Numbered from the stretch's first letter, positions 45,737-55,374 are shown. The stretch: DNA of 64,000 nucleotides from Pedobacter hiemivivus (GCF_004331685.1 NZ_SJSM01000004.1:414995-478994), one strand, 5' to 3'. Made by a program: numbers and translations. Notes: a model not told the origin generated them from the sequence alone.

Positions 45737-46950
45737 TTATTACTATTTAAAAAAATTAAAATTTGCTCACTCATTAATTTGACGCTATTTCCCCAAGTGT
45801 GACCTGATACAAAATCGATCCTAGCCTTTGCTAAAGATTCATTATTCTCCTTTATCGCCATTTTTATCAAATCAATATAATCAGTTTTGTTATTTGCAAG
45901 GTAAACATGTTCTTTAAAAACCTCCATCGTTTTGGTTTGAGTAGCAACTGTTGGTTTACCTAATGAGAGATATTCGTCAATCTTCCTGGGATAATTACCA
46001 ATAGTTACTTCATTAATAACTTGAGGGTTGATACAAACATCAAAAGCATTTACGTAGCCGGGAAGCTCATTCACTCCCTTCTGCCCAAAAAAATAAACAT
46101 TCCCTAAATTATGTAAATTACTTGCTTTAAAGGTGTCATCTTCAGGCCCCACTAAGACAACATGATAATCAGGAAAGTTTATTGCTATGTGTTCTATAAC
46201 TTCAATATCCAGACGCAAACTATTCAAAGACCCAACGTACCCAATAATTTTATCCTTTATTTCAACTAAATCATCTGGTCGCTTTAAATTATCTGGATTT
46301 TGAAAATCATCTATATCACATCCTTGACCAACGTAATAAGATTTAGGATTATATTTTTTACAATAATCAGCAAGATAAGTTGAGTTTGCGAAACACAAAT
46401 CATTGTTTGCAATCAACTCAGGTTCCAATTTCTCACCATGCTTCTTCCAATAATCTACTGCAACCATATAGTCTCTTGAATAGTAAATACTAATAGCAGG
46501 TTTTAATAGATCATTCAAGTAAAACCCTTTGAAAATCTCATTATCATTAAAAAGAATAATGTCATTAAAATTAAGTGACGCAATGGCTTTCCCGATTGAC
46601 CGGGCTAATTTTTTATTATTGAATTTATTTAAATAACTAAAGATAAATGTACTGTTAATCCAATTTATAGACTCAACCATACAGTCAGGATAATAATTCC
46701 AAAGCTGGTCTTTTACTTTAACAAGCCCATTCGATCGGCCTTTAATAACATCCAATCTTTTTTGTATTTTCAGATCCTTTTTATTTCTAAATAGGGTAAT
46801 TCTATCTAGGGGTGAGTTAATGTACAAAACCCGATTATATTTACTTAATTCGAGCGCTATATTTTTGCAATTGCTACCTATTTCTGTATCCCAAGGCTGT
46901 TGTCCAACAATTATAATATCCCTTCCTTCAATAATTCCACTCATCCCCAT
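45733..46950 (-). CDS. Glycosyltransferase family 4-like / TuaH-like (405 aa)
   Basis: GT-B fold protein. The N-terminal half has DIIIVGQQPWDTEIGSNCKNIALELSKYNRVLYINSP; the C-terminal half has KIIGYVGSLNSLRLD, YHVVLVGPEDD and a NYPRKIDEYLSLGKPTVAT segment that replaces the usual EX7E motif. That arrangement resembles teichuronic-acid TuaH-type transferases. It starts 6 bases after the GT2 gene upstream on this strand and overlaps the next by 4. The donor is unknown. Confidence 0.8.
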   Translation of the reverse strand: MGMSGIIEGRDIIIVGQQPWDTEIGSNCKNIALELSKYNRVLYINSPLDRITLFRNKKDLKIQKRLDVIKGRSNGLVKVKDQLWNYYPDCMVESINWINSTFIFSYLNKFNNKKLARSIGKAIASLNFNDIILFNDNEIFKGFYLNDLLKPAISIYYSRDYMVAVDYWKKHGEKLEPELIANNDLCFANSTYLADYCKKYNPKSYYVGQGCDIDDFQNPDNLKRPDDLVEIKDKIIGYVGSLNSLRLDIEVIEHIAINFPDYHVVLVGPEDDTFKASNLHNLGNVYFFGQKGVNELPGYVNAFDVCINPQVINEVTIGNYPRKIDEYLSLGKPTVATQTKTMEVFKEHVYLANNKTDYIDLIKMAIKENNESLAKARIDFVSGHTWGNSVKLMSEQILIFLNSNK

Positions 46951-46956
46951 AAAGCA

Positions 46957-47736
46957 TTAAAATTTTCTTAAAAATAAAGCAGAATAATAATTACAATAAC
47001 GATAAACAGTTCTTAAAATAGTGACAAAGAAATTATTACTGTTTCTCCACATATCCCTGGTCATCGTACTTGGCTCATCGCTAGAATTTACTTGTTCTAA
47101 TACCGATTTATGGTCCTCATAAAAAAATGCCTTTCCCTTCTTCTTCAAAAATGACATCATCATTGAAAATTCCGTCTTATCACCAGAAGTTCCTTCAAGA
47201 TATCGCCCGAACTTTTGAGAGAAATTGTTTCTCTTTAAATGAGGATGATCGCTATAATATGCAAATTTATCCAACCCTGGATACCACCATTTGAAAATCA
47301 TCTCCGAAAATCCATATTTATTAGCTTTGAGATAAGGATATTTGTTATAAGCGTAGAATCTCACCATATCAAAATCCTCATACTCCTTTAACAAAGAAAC
47401 GCCATTTCTTAAATGTTCGCTAAAGCAATCCAATGGTATAAAATCTTCTTGAATGTAAAGTATAAAGGGAGTCCTAACTGCATCTTGGCCTTTATTTAAA
47501 TTATTCCCTAAACCTCCATTCTTTTCACTAGTAATAAGTCTGAAATTATAATCCTTATTTAAGTCCTTGATGTAATCCAAATGCTCCGGCTTACTACAAT
47601 CATCTGACACTACAATATCTTTAAACGAACAATTCGCTTCCTTGATTTTAGAAAGTAATTGCTCTAAAGATTTGCTACGATTATAATGCGTGATCATCAA
47701 TGTGACGTCATCAAAATATTCAACTTTATTAGTCAT
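46957..47736 (-). CDS. Glycosyltransferase family 2 (259 aa)
   Basis: GT2-type protein: DVTLMITHYNRSKSLEQLL, VVSDDCSKPEH, NGGLGNNLNKG, and LYIQEDFIPL in the DxD position (here with Glu-Asp). A start at ATG 47736 avoids the 25-base overlap with the acyltransferase gene that ATG 47769 would create; both are possible. It is part of the minus-strand chain 54187 to 44558. Confidence 0.8.
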   Translation of the reverse strand: MTNKVEYFDDVTLMITHYNRSKSLEQLLSKIKEANCSFKDIVVSDDCSKPEHLDYIKDLNKDYNFRLITSEKNGGLGNNLNKGQDAVRTPFILYIQEDFIPLDCFSEHLRNGVSLLKEYEDFDMVRFYAYNKYPYLKANKYGFSEMIFKWWYPGLDKFAYYSDHPHLKRNNFSQKFGRYLEGTSGDKTEFSMMMSFLKKKGKAFFYEDHKSVLEQVNSSDEPSTMTRDMWRNSNNFFVTILRTVYRYCNYYSALFLRKF

Positions 47737-47744
47737 TTTTGATT

Positions 47745-48374
47745 TTATGAAGAACCTATCTTTTCCCAAAGCCCAGATTCCGGGTTATATTTCTTTATTA
47801 ACCTTGCCGGATTTCCTACAGCCACAGTATATGCTGGTACGTCTTTCGTAACTACACTTCCAGCGCCTATAACGCAATGTTTGCCTAATGTTACGCCTGC
47901 GGTTATGACACTATTAGCCCCTATCCATACATTATCAGAAATTACTATTTCCTTACAAGATACTTTTTGAAGGGATGGCGGTACCTCAACATCCTCATAA
48001 CCATGATTTAATCCCGAAACAACAATATTCTGTGCAAGCATCACATGATTGCCAATACGAACCGGCCCAATAATCACGTCCCCAAGTCCAATAAATGTCT
48101 TATGCCCGATAATAACATCTCCAACCCCATTATTGATCGTAGCAAAATCTTCAATGACAGACTCATTTCCCAATACAAATTGGTTAAAAGGAAATACATC
48201 CAATCGGGTTCGGCTCCTGATTACAGATTTCGTACCTCTTTTATGCTTAAATGGGTTCAAAAACCATCTTACCCATAATCGAGGTCTACTCTCATTTTTA
48301 GGGATAAGCATGGTTAAAGCCAATTTCTTAAGCTTCGGATTAGATTTTATTTTTGAAATAATAGACATTAACAA
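47745..48374 (-). CDS. Hexapeptide-repeat acyltransferase, LacA/CysE-like (209 aa)
   Basis: Left-handed beta-helix acyltransferase. Hexad repeats run from about residue 75 to 190. The His of GLNHGYEDV is the probable catalytic base, and ISDNVWIGANSVITAGVTLG and VGNPARLI are typical of sugar O-acetyltransferases of the maltose/galactoside acetyltransferase group. It likely acetylates the polysaccharide repeat unit. It lies between glycosyltransferase and polymerase genes. Confidence 0.86.
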   Translation of the reverse strand: MLMSIISKIKSNPKLKKLALTMLIPKNESRPRLWVRWFLNPFKHKRGTKSVIRSRTRLDVFPFNQFVLGNESVIEDFATINNGVGDVIIGHKTFIGLGDVIIGPVRIGNHVMLAQNIVVSGLNHGYEDVEVPPSLQKVSCKEIVISDNVWIGANSVITAGVTLGKHCVIGAGSVVTKDVPAYTVAVGNPARLIKKYNPESGLWEKIGSS

Positions 48375-48488
48375 GTTAAATTAGTATTTCATGACTATTC
48401 TTCCTTCTGAAGGTAACTTAGTCCCCTAGCAAAACCATATATAAAACATAATATGGCAGGAAGTGCGAATATTTCGTAAGGCATAGGT

Positions 48489-49772
48489 TTAAACTATAGG
48501 TTCTAAAAGCTTTGTATTTCTAATCTCTTCATCAAATTTAGGCATTTTATATATGAAGGCCCATGACATATATACAATAATAGAAGTAGGCATTGTATTA
48601 ATTACTTCATTACCATAACTACAGATAAGTATTCCTGCAAATCCGGAGGTCAAAGCAATCGCCTTAATCTTAAGACCTTCATCCTCTATTCGCCAGGTTA
48701 TTCCGCAACATTTCCCTAGAATATACATCATTATTCCAATCCATATTGTAAACCCCACTATACCATACATGGCCCAAACCTTTACCCAGAAGCTATCAGG
48801 CTGAATTTTTGATAAAAATTTATCCTGGTTATAAATACTGTTAGTCCCTAATACCCCAAGTCCCCCACCAAACGGCCTAGTACTCATATATTCAGTTAAA
48901 ACTCTTTGGCTCGCAAGTCTAACATTTAGTGAGGGATCCTCTGGATTCAAAGCTGTGCGTAATCTGTATATATCGTAATTCCCATTACCTATAGTTGTAA
49001 ATTTCAAAAAACAAATAAAACCAATCGCCAGAATACCTCCCAAAATCAGTACCTTAAACTTTTTACTTAAAACAATAGCTACAAATGCACCAGGCACTAA
49101 GGCAAATAAAGCCCCCCTGGTACCAGACAATAGCATACCATAAAGCATAAATCCTGCAGCTACAAATAAAATGATCTTCATTTTCCTTTTAACCGGACCT
49201 AGAGCTAATATCAATGCCATAAGACCAATGTGTGCTTGGGAAGCACCAAATTGAGCTGCTTCAGAATAGAATGAAAACACCCTTAACCTTCCCCATAGTA
49301 TATGAGTTGCTTCCCCACCACCTGCTAAAAAACTCAAGTCACCTTTTGATAAACCTATATGTTTTTGCTTAAATCCATCTAAAGCTGCTAAAGTTGAAAA
49401 AATCAAAACAATAGCAATAAAAGTATTTAAATCTTTGACTTTATTAAAAATAACTAAAGCAATCGTAGTAATTAAAAGAGGATATAATGCTGCACTTCGT
49501 ATTTCCTTTAACCAGCCAATCACACTAGCTCCTGCTGGATTTACAACTTCTAAAACACTAATTATAAACCAAAATAATAACAAATAGAATAAATCTGTAT
49601 TAATGTTCTTCCACTCGTTCGAAGTAGACATAAACGCAGCAGTAAGGAAGGCTATTAACAAAAAACCTTCAATTAAAGTCCCAGCTGGAAAATTCAAATT
49701 CAACTCTCTGGCTATTAACCAATAGACAAAGCAATAAATCAATAAAGTAAATACTATTTTCTTTGGATTCAT
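48489..49772 (-). CDS. O-antigen polymerase/ligase family protein (427 aa)
   Basis: Polytopic membrane protein with about ten to twelve hydrophobic segments and a large periplasmic loop around RLASQRVLTEYMSTRPFGGGLG, the usual form of Wzy_C/WaaL-type proteins. LSGTRGALFAL is the standard motif in the middle. With the Wzx-type flippase and Wzz-type co-polymerase in the same region, a Wzy polymerase role is more likely than ligase, but both remain open. Confidence 0.83.
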   Translation of the reverse strand: MNPKKIVFTLLIYCFVYWLIARELNLNFPAGTLIEGFLLIAFLTAAFMSTSNEWKNINTDLFYLLLFWFIISVLEVVNPAGASVIGWLKEIRSAALYPLLITTIALVIFNKVKDLNTFIAIVLIFSTLAALDGFKQKHIGLSKGDLSFLAGGGEATHILWGRLRVFSFYSEAAQFGASQAHIGLMALILALGPVKRKMKIILFVAAGFMLYGMLLSGTRGALFALVPGAFVAIVLSKKFKVLILGGILAIGFICFLKFTTIGNGNYDIYRLRTALNPEDPSLNVRLASQRVLTEYMSTRPFGGGLGVLGTNSIYNQDKFLSKIQPDSFWVKVWAMYGIVGFTIWIGIMMYILGKCCGITWRIEDEGLKIKAIALTSGFAGILICSYGNEVINTMPTSIIVYMSWAFIYKMPKFDEEIRNTKLLEPIV

Positions 49773-49810
49773 GGAAAAAATTTATGCTATCTATAACAGT
49801 TACGATTAAG

Positions 49811-51976
49811 TTAAGCTGGCACTTGATTGGCTTTAGCTTCTGTTAATTTGATTTTATTTAGCACCCAGCCCATAAATCCTGGATTACTTTTTAAGTATTC
49901 AATGTATTCTTTGTCTTGATCGCCAATTGAATTCCCGGCTTCAAAAACAGCAATACTCTTTTCAGTAAATGAAAGCCATTCTTTAGCTATATTGGTATCT
50001 CTTAAACTATTTACATCAATTATGATGATATCAAACTGACCTTTTAGAACGTCAAAACCTACCTTCAAACTTCTTTCATTTTGTAATTCAAGTATTGAAT
50101 TATTAGTAGCATTTTTGTTCAAGATCGTAATTAAATCCTCTGTTACGATTTCTTTCTTGACAATAAAAGCTTCAAAATTCTGGCTAGTAGAAATACTCTT
50201 AATGCCTTCATTACTTGTTGTTACAGGCTCTTCTCCAATTAACAAGACCTTTTTACCGATCATAGCAAAAGCATAGGCCAAATTATAGGCTATATAGGTT
50301 TTACCAGCCTTAGAAGCTATGCTTGTAACCCCCAATATATTGCTAGAGTCTTTAATCATCTCATTACTGATTTCAAACCTCAAAGACCTTAGCATATTCC
50401 TATACAGACTAAAATCCTTATTTTTATCATTGTCATTCCAGATATTCCTCACATTTCTATCCGAACCACTTAAATAGTTTAAATTACCCAGAACTCTTGA
50501 TTTTGTTGCTGATGAAAGCTGGGATGAGCTATTAATTGACTTATCATTCATACAAATGAAAGCTAATGCACCCAATACCAACAGGAAACTTATTAATCCA
50601 GATAGCGCCAAATAAATCACTTTTTTTGAAGGTTCCGGCAAACCTGGCAATCCATATTGTTCAATCTGCAACTTTAAGCCCATTTTTTGCTCTGTTCTTG
50701 AGTTGTTATATCTATCAAGAGCTGCCATGTAATCCTTGGTTGCCAAATCAGCTTCACGTTCATAATTCTGAATATCAGCATCATAAGGAACCATACTGCT
50801 ATATCGACCTCTCAAAACAGCAAGTTCAGCATCCAAAGATTTTAAGCTGCTCTTAGCCTGTTGCATTGCAATCTCAAGGTTTAACTTCTGTTGAACAAGC
50901 GCTTGCTTTGACGTCCGTGGATCAAGTAAATTCTCATTAGAATTCCTAATACTCTTCGCGCTTATAAGTCGGCTTAAAGAATCTACCTTTTTTTGATCAG
51001 ACGATTTAAATCCACCATCCACCCAGTTGGCATTTGCAGTCTCCAATTGCCGCTTTAAAGTTACTATATCTGTGTTATCAGAAACACTACTACCAGTAAC
51101 ATAAGGATCACTTCCTCTAAGCTTACTTTCGATAGTAGCAATAGCTCCCATACTCGACTGAATTTGTTTTAATGCTTCGACCTTTTGGGCTTCATACGCC
51201 GTAATCTGAGAATATACAGTAGCTGATTGTTCACCTAAATTTAATACGCCTTTAGTTCTTTTAAACTGAGATAATGCATTATTCTTTTCATTCATCGTCG
51301 CCTCCTTCTTCTTCAATAAAGAGTCTAACAGAATAATTGAAACATTTTGATTATTATTTACATCAGCACTGTAGTTATTTATAAACTCTGAGGCCAGAGT
51401 ATTCACAACATATGCAGACAATTCAGGAGTCTCAGATACATATTCAATATTGATAAAATCACTATTGTCTAAATGGGTAATTTCTATGGTTTTCTTTAGA
51501 GTCTCTTCCCCATACCCCATTGAGCCAATAATATCGAATATTTTATATTTTCCTTTATTATCTTCTAAAGTTAAAAGCTCTTTGTTTAAAAGCTTTTGCC
51601 TTATTTGTGCTATGACCTCATTCTTATTCTGCTGACTTAGAGAATCAATTTTTTCACTATACTTTCTAAATGCCTTTTTTGGAAGTTCAAGATCATGGAG
51701 TATTAAATTATATGAAAGCAAATTCATGACCTTTTTCATCTTGAACTTCTCCATTATATTATTAAATTCCTGGCTAATTTTAAAAAAATCAACGGTTTGA
51801 TCAGAAATCACTCGTTTTGATGGATCTAATAACCCAGTCGAGATTTGGGCTTCAGACTTATACTGTTTAGGTAAATTTTGAACTAAAAAATAGGTAATAG
51901 TGACCGCTATCACTGGGACTAAGATTACGATCCATAAATATTTACGTACTAACTTTAGAAATGATTTAATATCCAT
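49811..51976 (-). CDS. Wzz/GumC polysaccharide co-polymerase with degenerate BY-kinase domain (721 aa)
   Basis: N-terminal membrane segment followed by the Wzz motif (KQYKSEAQISTG), a long coiled-coil periplasmic region (about 180-420), the conserved Pro-rich LPEPSKKV before the second membrane segment (about 450-470), and a cytoplasmic ATPase-like domain (about 520-721). Walker A is reduced to ASKAGKTY. The Walker A' Asp-x-Asp strand is replaced by LLIGEEPV. The protein lacks a C-terminal Tyr cluster, so kinase activity is doubtful. It controls chain length and, with the TolC-like protein 22 bases downstream, would connect to export. Confidence 0.85.
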   Translation of the reverse strand: MDIKSFLKLVRKYLWIVILVPVIAVTITYFLVQNLPKQYKSEAQISTGLLDPSKRVISDQTVDFFKISQEFNNIMEKFKMKKVMNLLSYNLILHDLELPKKAFRKYSEKIDSLSQQNKNEVIAQIRQKLLNKELLTLEDNKGKYKIFDIIGSMGYGEETLKKTIEITHLDNSDFINIEYVSETPELSAYVVNTLASEFINNYSADVNNNQNVSIILLDSLLKKKEATMNEKNNALSQFKRTKGVLNLGEQSATVYSQITAYEAQKVEALKQIQSSMGAIATIESKLRGSDPYVTGSSVSDNTDIVTLKRQLETANANWVDGGFKSSDQKKVDSLSRLISAKSIRNSNENLLDPRTSKQALVQQKLNLEIAMQQAKSSLKSLDAELAVLRGRYSSMVPYDADIQNYEREADLATKDYMAALDRYNNSRTEQKMGLKLQIEQYGLPGLPEPSKKVIYLALSGLISFLLVLGALAFICMNDKSINSSSQLSSATKSRVLGNLNYLSGSDRNVRNIWNDNDKNKDFSLYRNMLRSLRFEISNEMIKDSSNILGVTSIASKAGKTYIAYNLAYAFAMIGKKVLLIGEEPVTTSNEGIKSISTSQNFEAFIVKKEIVTEDLITILNKNATNNSILELQNERSLKVGFDVLKGQFDIIIIDVNSLRDTNIAKEWLSFTEKSIAVFEAGNSIGDQDKEYIEYLKSNPGFMGWVLNKIKLTEAKANQVPA

Positions 51977-51997
51977 CTAATACTATTTTAATAAAAG

Positions 51998-52678
51998 CTA
52001 TTTAACGTCTGAAATTTTCTTTCCTATAATCTCCTCTAATAAATCTTTAGCTTTCAAAAAGGTAACTTCGGATTGTATTTTTGCGATGCTCGACCCAGAC
52101 TGAGCAACTCTTGATTGGTTATATGCATCCAAAGTAATTTCGCCTCTTTCAAACCTATTTTTTAAACCATCCGAAACCCCCTTATTATCTTGTGCACTTT
52201 GGGTATATATTTTAAGTTGACTAAGCTGCTGAATATAATCATAATACCTTCTTTTAACTTCCATCTCAAGCTGAGTATCATATTCTTCTTGCTCTAACCT
52301 TGCTATTTTATAATCAGCTTTCGCCTTTTTTACCGTAAATGGTTTTTGAAGAAAGTTCCCCAAATTCACATTAATTCCAAATTGAAAACCATTTACATTA
52401 TATGGATTAAGCGGATCTATAACAGTCCTATCTTTAGGTCTATAAAAATAAGACCCGTTAAAAACATCTAAATAAGATAACTGAGCAATTGGAATCTGAG
52501 TTTTTGCACCAATAGCGCGCTCTTCAAACATTTTCCTTCGAGGATAATTTTGTTTGGCTAAAGATATGTACTTCTCTAAATCAGAATAATTAATCTCTGG
52601 GATGATGGATTCCTGGGCCAGTACATCCGCACTTAAAAACATCAGTGATACAAGAATAATATTTAACAACTTTTTCAT
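51998..52678 (-). CDS. TolC-like outer-membrane protein, half length (226 aa)
   Basis: Signal peptide (MKKLLNIILVSLMFLSADVLAQ, cleavage after the Ala near 21) followed by one TolC/OEP-type repeat: helix, beta hairpin region around FQFGINVNLGNFL, helix with QEEYDTQLEMEVKRRYYDYIQQLSQL and a final helix FERGEITLDAYNQSR. A normal TolC has two such repeats and 420-480 residues. The gene ends cleanly at a stop with no second repeat on the minus strand downstream, where the Wzz gene begins. It may substitute for a Wza-type exporter, which I do not see in this window. Confidence 0.75.
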   Translation of the reverse strand: MKKLLNIILVSLMFLSADVLAQESIIPEINYSDLEKYISLAKQNYPRRKMFEERAIGAKTQIPIAQLSYLDVFNGSYFYRPKDRTVIDPLNPYNVNGFQFGINVNLGNFLQKPFTVKKAKADYKIARLEQEEYDTQLEMEVKRRYYDYIQQLSQLKIYTQSAQDNKGVSDGLKNRFERGEITLDAYNQSRVAQSGSSIAKIQSEVTFLKAKDLLEEIIGKKISDVK

Positions 52679-52721
52679 GAATTCTATTTTTTTGGTAGGT
52701 TAATTTTATATTTTAGATTAT

Positions 52722-53807
52722 TTATACACTCTCCTTCTGTATTAAAGCAGGTATTGTTTTCATTATGATTTTAAGATCTAGCCATATCGAATAATTAGCT
52801 GCATAATAATTATCCAACTCTTTTCTTTCAGTTTCAGACATATCCTTCTTCCCTCTTTTACTGATCTGCCACAAACCGGTCAACCCAGCTGGACCCAAAA
52901 ACCTAGTCGACCATTCATTAGTAGTTAACTGTTCAGCCTCATATAATGGAAGTGGTCTATTGCCCACTAATGACATATCGCCAATAAACACATTAATCAA
53001 CTGAGGAAGTTCATCAATACTAGTTCTTCTTAAAAATGACCCCAATTTGGTTATCCTTGGATCATCTTTAAATTTAACAAATGCAGCTTTTCCATTTTTT
53101 TTATTGGACTCATTAGAATACTGGTTCAGCCCTGCTATTGAAGCAATCATTTGATCTGCATCACACCTCATCGACCTAAATTTATAGAAATCGAAAATCC
53201 TATATCCAGCCCCCACTCTTTTACTTTTATAAATTACATCGCCTTTCGATTCCAGTCTAATCAAAATAGCAACGAGAACAAACAAAGGACTCAAAAAGAA
53301 TAAAGCACAACCTGATGCAATTACATCAAAAACCCTTTTTGTCATCGGGATTTGATACTCAACATCCATCTGCTTAGAAAGCTCCAAAAGTTTAGGCTTA
53401 ATCAGCTTAAATTTTATTAAAAAATTAAGTCTTTCATAGAAATCTTCAATGGGAAATGGATAAGTGTAATAGTCATTTACCTTTAATTTCAAGGCCTTAC
53501 TTCTCCATTCCTTATCCTCTTTAACCCCCAATAAAACTATAACTAATCCATGAAGAAGGGGATTACTCTTAATATAGCTTACTTGGCTAAAACAATCCTT
53601 ATTATCATCTACCTCTATTAAAATAATATCAGGCAAAGTCAATAACGACTGCCGATCAAGGTAACTTTTAAAATCATCTGGATCCTCTAAGTGCTCGATA
53701 TTAAAATTCGAATCAAAGTCCTCGAAAACTACACTTTTAAGTAATTTACCGAAATACACAATTTTTGCATTGATCTCAGGCCGATTAATAGTAGTGGTTA
53801 TCATCAT
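52722..53807 (-). CDS. Initiating sugar transferase with N-terminal pseudo-receiver domain (361 aa)
   Basis: C-terminal bacterial sugar transferase (about residues 155-361): one membrane helix (FDVIASGCALFFLSPLFVLVAI), YKSKRVGAGYRIFDFYKFRSM, RRTSIDELPQLINV and the GLTGLWQISKRGK end, as in WcaJ/WbaP-type phosphoglycosyl transferases that start repeat units on undecaprenyl phosphate. Residues 14-135 look like a response-regulator receiver in which the phospho-Asp position is Glu65 and the conserved Lys is Tyr116. It overlaps the response-regulator gene by 4 bases. Confidence 0.85.
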   Translation of the reverse strand: MMITTTINRPEINAKIVYFGKLLKSVVFEDFDSNFNIEHLEDPDDFKSYLDRQSLLTLPDIILIEVDDNKDCFSQVSYIKSNPLLHGLVIVLLGVKEDKEWRSKALKLKVNDYYTYPFPIEDFYERLNFLIKFKLIKPKLLELSKQMDVEYQIPMTKRVFDVIASGCALFFLSPLFVLVAILIRLESKGDVIYKSKRVGAGYRIFDFYKFRSMRCDADQMIASIAGLNQYSNESNKKNGKAAFVKFKDDPRITKLGSFLRRTSIDELPQLINVFIGDMSLVGNRPLPLYEAEQLTTNEWSTRFLGPAGLTGLWQISKRGKKDMSETERKELDNYYAANYSIWLDLKIIMKTIPALIQKESV

Positions 53808-54187
53808 GCGAGAAGTTCTGTTATGTGAGATTTTAAAATTGTAGGATTAAATGGCTTCTCCATAAAACGGTCTATTTTAAAAGACATCTCTTTTACTTTT
53901 TCTTCCAAATCATCAGCACCGGACAATAATATAACCGGAGTATTTCTATAAAACCCACTAATCTTAAGGTTCTTAATCAATGTACTTCCATCAAAATAAG
54001 GCATCATCAAATCAGAGATGATTAAATCAGGGTCATTTCCTTCCTCCAACCAAGCAATAGCCTCTATACCGCTTGTTTTTATAATCAATGTATATTCAGA
54101 GGATAAAATAAAATTCAACAATTTAAGTATGCTTGGTTCATCGTCAACAACTAATATTATTTTTTTACTGCCGTCCTTACTCTCCAT
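53804..54187 (-). CDS. Stand-alone response regulator, receiver only (127 aa)
   Basis: Single REC domain: acidic pair in VVDDEPS (15-16), phosphorylation site Asp59 in LIISDLMMP, Ser at ILLSG and Lys111 in MEKPF. There is no output domain. It is translationally coupled (4-base overlap) to the sugar transferase carrying a pseudo-receiver, suggesting that it controls initiation of polysaccharide synthesis by protein-protein contact. The large hybrid kinase at 55375 is a possible partner (inference). Confidence 0.92.
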   Translation of the reverse strand: MESKDGSKKIILVVDDEPSILKLLNFILSSEYTLIIKTSGIEAIAWLEEGNDPDLIISDLMMPYFDGSTLIKNLKISGFYRNTPVILLSGADDLEEKVKEMSFKIDRFMEKPFNPTILKSHITELLA

Positions 54188-54541
54188 GTGTATTAAGCGA
54201 TTTAATTTGTCTGCTTAGTGAAATTAATTCAAACTTAAACAAATAATTCCAACTACTTCTTTATTAAAACGACTTTTATGCAGAATAAAAATCATTTAAC
54301 TTCAATCCATCTAAATGATGCTATTCATTATAAAAAAAACTAAATCAAGCACCGATTTTAAATCAACAACAAACTCATCGTCAAACCATTGACGATTATA
54401 TATTAATTCGATCTTTTCATTAAAAATTTAATGATTGAATTTAGTTATTATTTCGAAAAATTAATAAATATTGTACAAATAAATTTCGACACAATAAAGC
54501 ACACAATACAATCTGTATTGCTGATCAAAATGAATCAAAAA
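54188..54541. other. AT-rich intergenic stretch, no gene seen
   Basis: About 350 bases between the response regulator and the small lipoprotein. It is strongly AT-rich, with no clear hairpin. A short + strand frame at 54431-54643 runs into the antisense of the lipoprotein gene and has no recognisable features. Confidence 0.5.
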
Positions 54542-54910
54542 CTACTTTGCATTTATCCGGAAAGACCCTTCCCTTACCTCGCCCTGCAAGCAAGAATTAA
54601 GTTCATTGGATACAACCCGACCAAAGGAATCAATGATCATTAATCTTATACCCTGATTTTCCAGCGATTTAACCTGAGTTTTCAAGTTGAAATCTGTCAC
54701 ATAAAAAAACGAAATGTCTTCACTGCCATTTTTTATGTTAACATTATAATCCTTACTCTGAACAGAGTAGCTTATTTGACAATCATTACATTCAACTCTC
54801 AGAATTCCCTTATTATTAAGGACAACATTTGACAAGTCGTTTGTTAATGATTCCTTTTTGCAACTGCTAAAGGATAAAATGAGAAGAATCAATAGGGTTG
54901 AGATTTTCAT
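54542..54910 (-). CDS. Small lipoprotein of unknown function (122 aa)
   Basis: MKISTLLILLILSFSSC with a lipobox-like FSSC at residue 17, followed by KK and ESLTNDLSN. The mature part (about 105 residues) contains two Cys in VECNDCQISY and a late Cys in SCLQGEV, and many alternating hydrophobic residues suggesting a small beta fold. I do not recognise the family. It stands alone, opposite in direction to the hybrid kinase. Confidence 0.65.
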   Translation of the reverse strand: MKISTLLILLILSFSSCKKESLTNDLSNVVLNNKGILRVECNDCQISYSVQSKDYNVNIKNGSEDISFFYVTDFNLKTQVKSLENQGIRLMIIDSFGRVVSNELNSCLQGEVREGSFRINAK

Positions 54911-55374
54911 TTTTATTACTTTTTCACCAAGACAATTGAAAAAATCAGGCCACTATATTAATTTCATCAATTATCAAGTAAAATTAAACAAATAAACAGC
55001 TTAATCTACCCTTAATTAATAGAAGACAACAATTCAATTTGATCAATAATAATCTTTCGCGCATTCACGGCTCAATCAGAATTCCCCAAAAATACCCAAT
55101 ACGGGGATTATATCCATCAACATAAGTGCAAATCTACCCCCCATATCCTTATTATACAATACCTCTATTCCTATTATGACGAAAAAAATCTTCAAAAACA
55201 CCTTCAAAAACGCAAACAAAATAAAACCAAAGAACTGACAATCAGTACATTAAAACACAAAACCCCACAACCGCAGGACGGCAAGTTCTTTTTTTATAGC
55301 TTTTACCTATATATTTTATGTATAAATAACTATTTTTACTCTGTTGTTAAAACGGTTTATCGGTAACCTTTCAT
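54911..55374. other. Intergenic region upstream of the hybrid kinase
   Basis: About 460 bases between divergent genes, AT-rich, with no ORF of note. It should contain the promoters of both the lipoprotein and the kinase, but I see no exact TAnnTTTG box near either start. Confidence 0.45.

Noticed and set aside
48049..48384. 111-residue + strand frame
   Set aside because: It lies antisense to the acyltransferase gene, whose hexapeptide repeats are unmistakable.
54431..54643. 70-residue + strand frame
   Set aside because: Half of it is antisense to the lipoprotein gene, and the rest is AT-rich with no motif.
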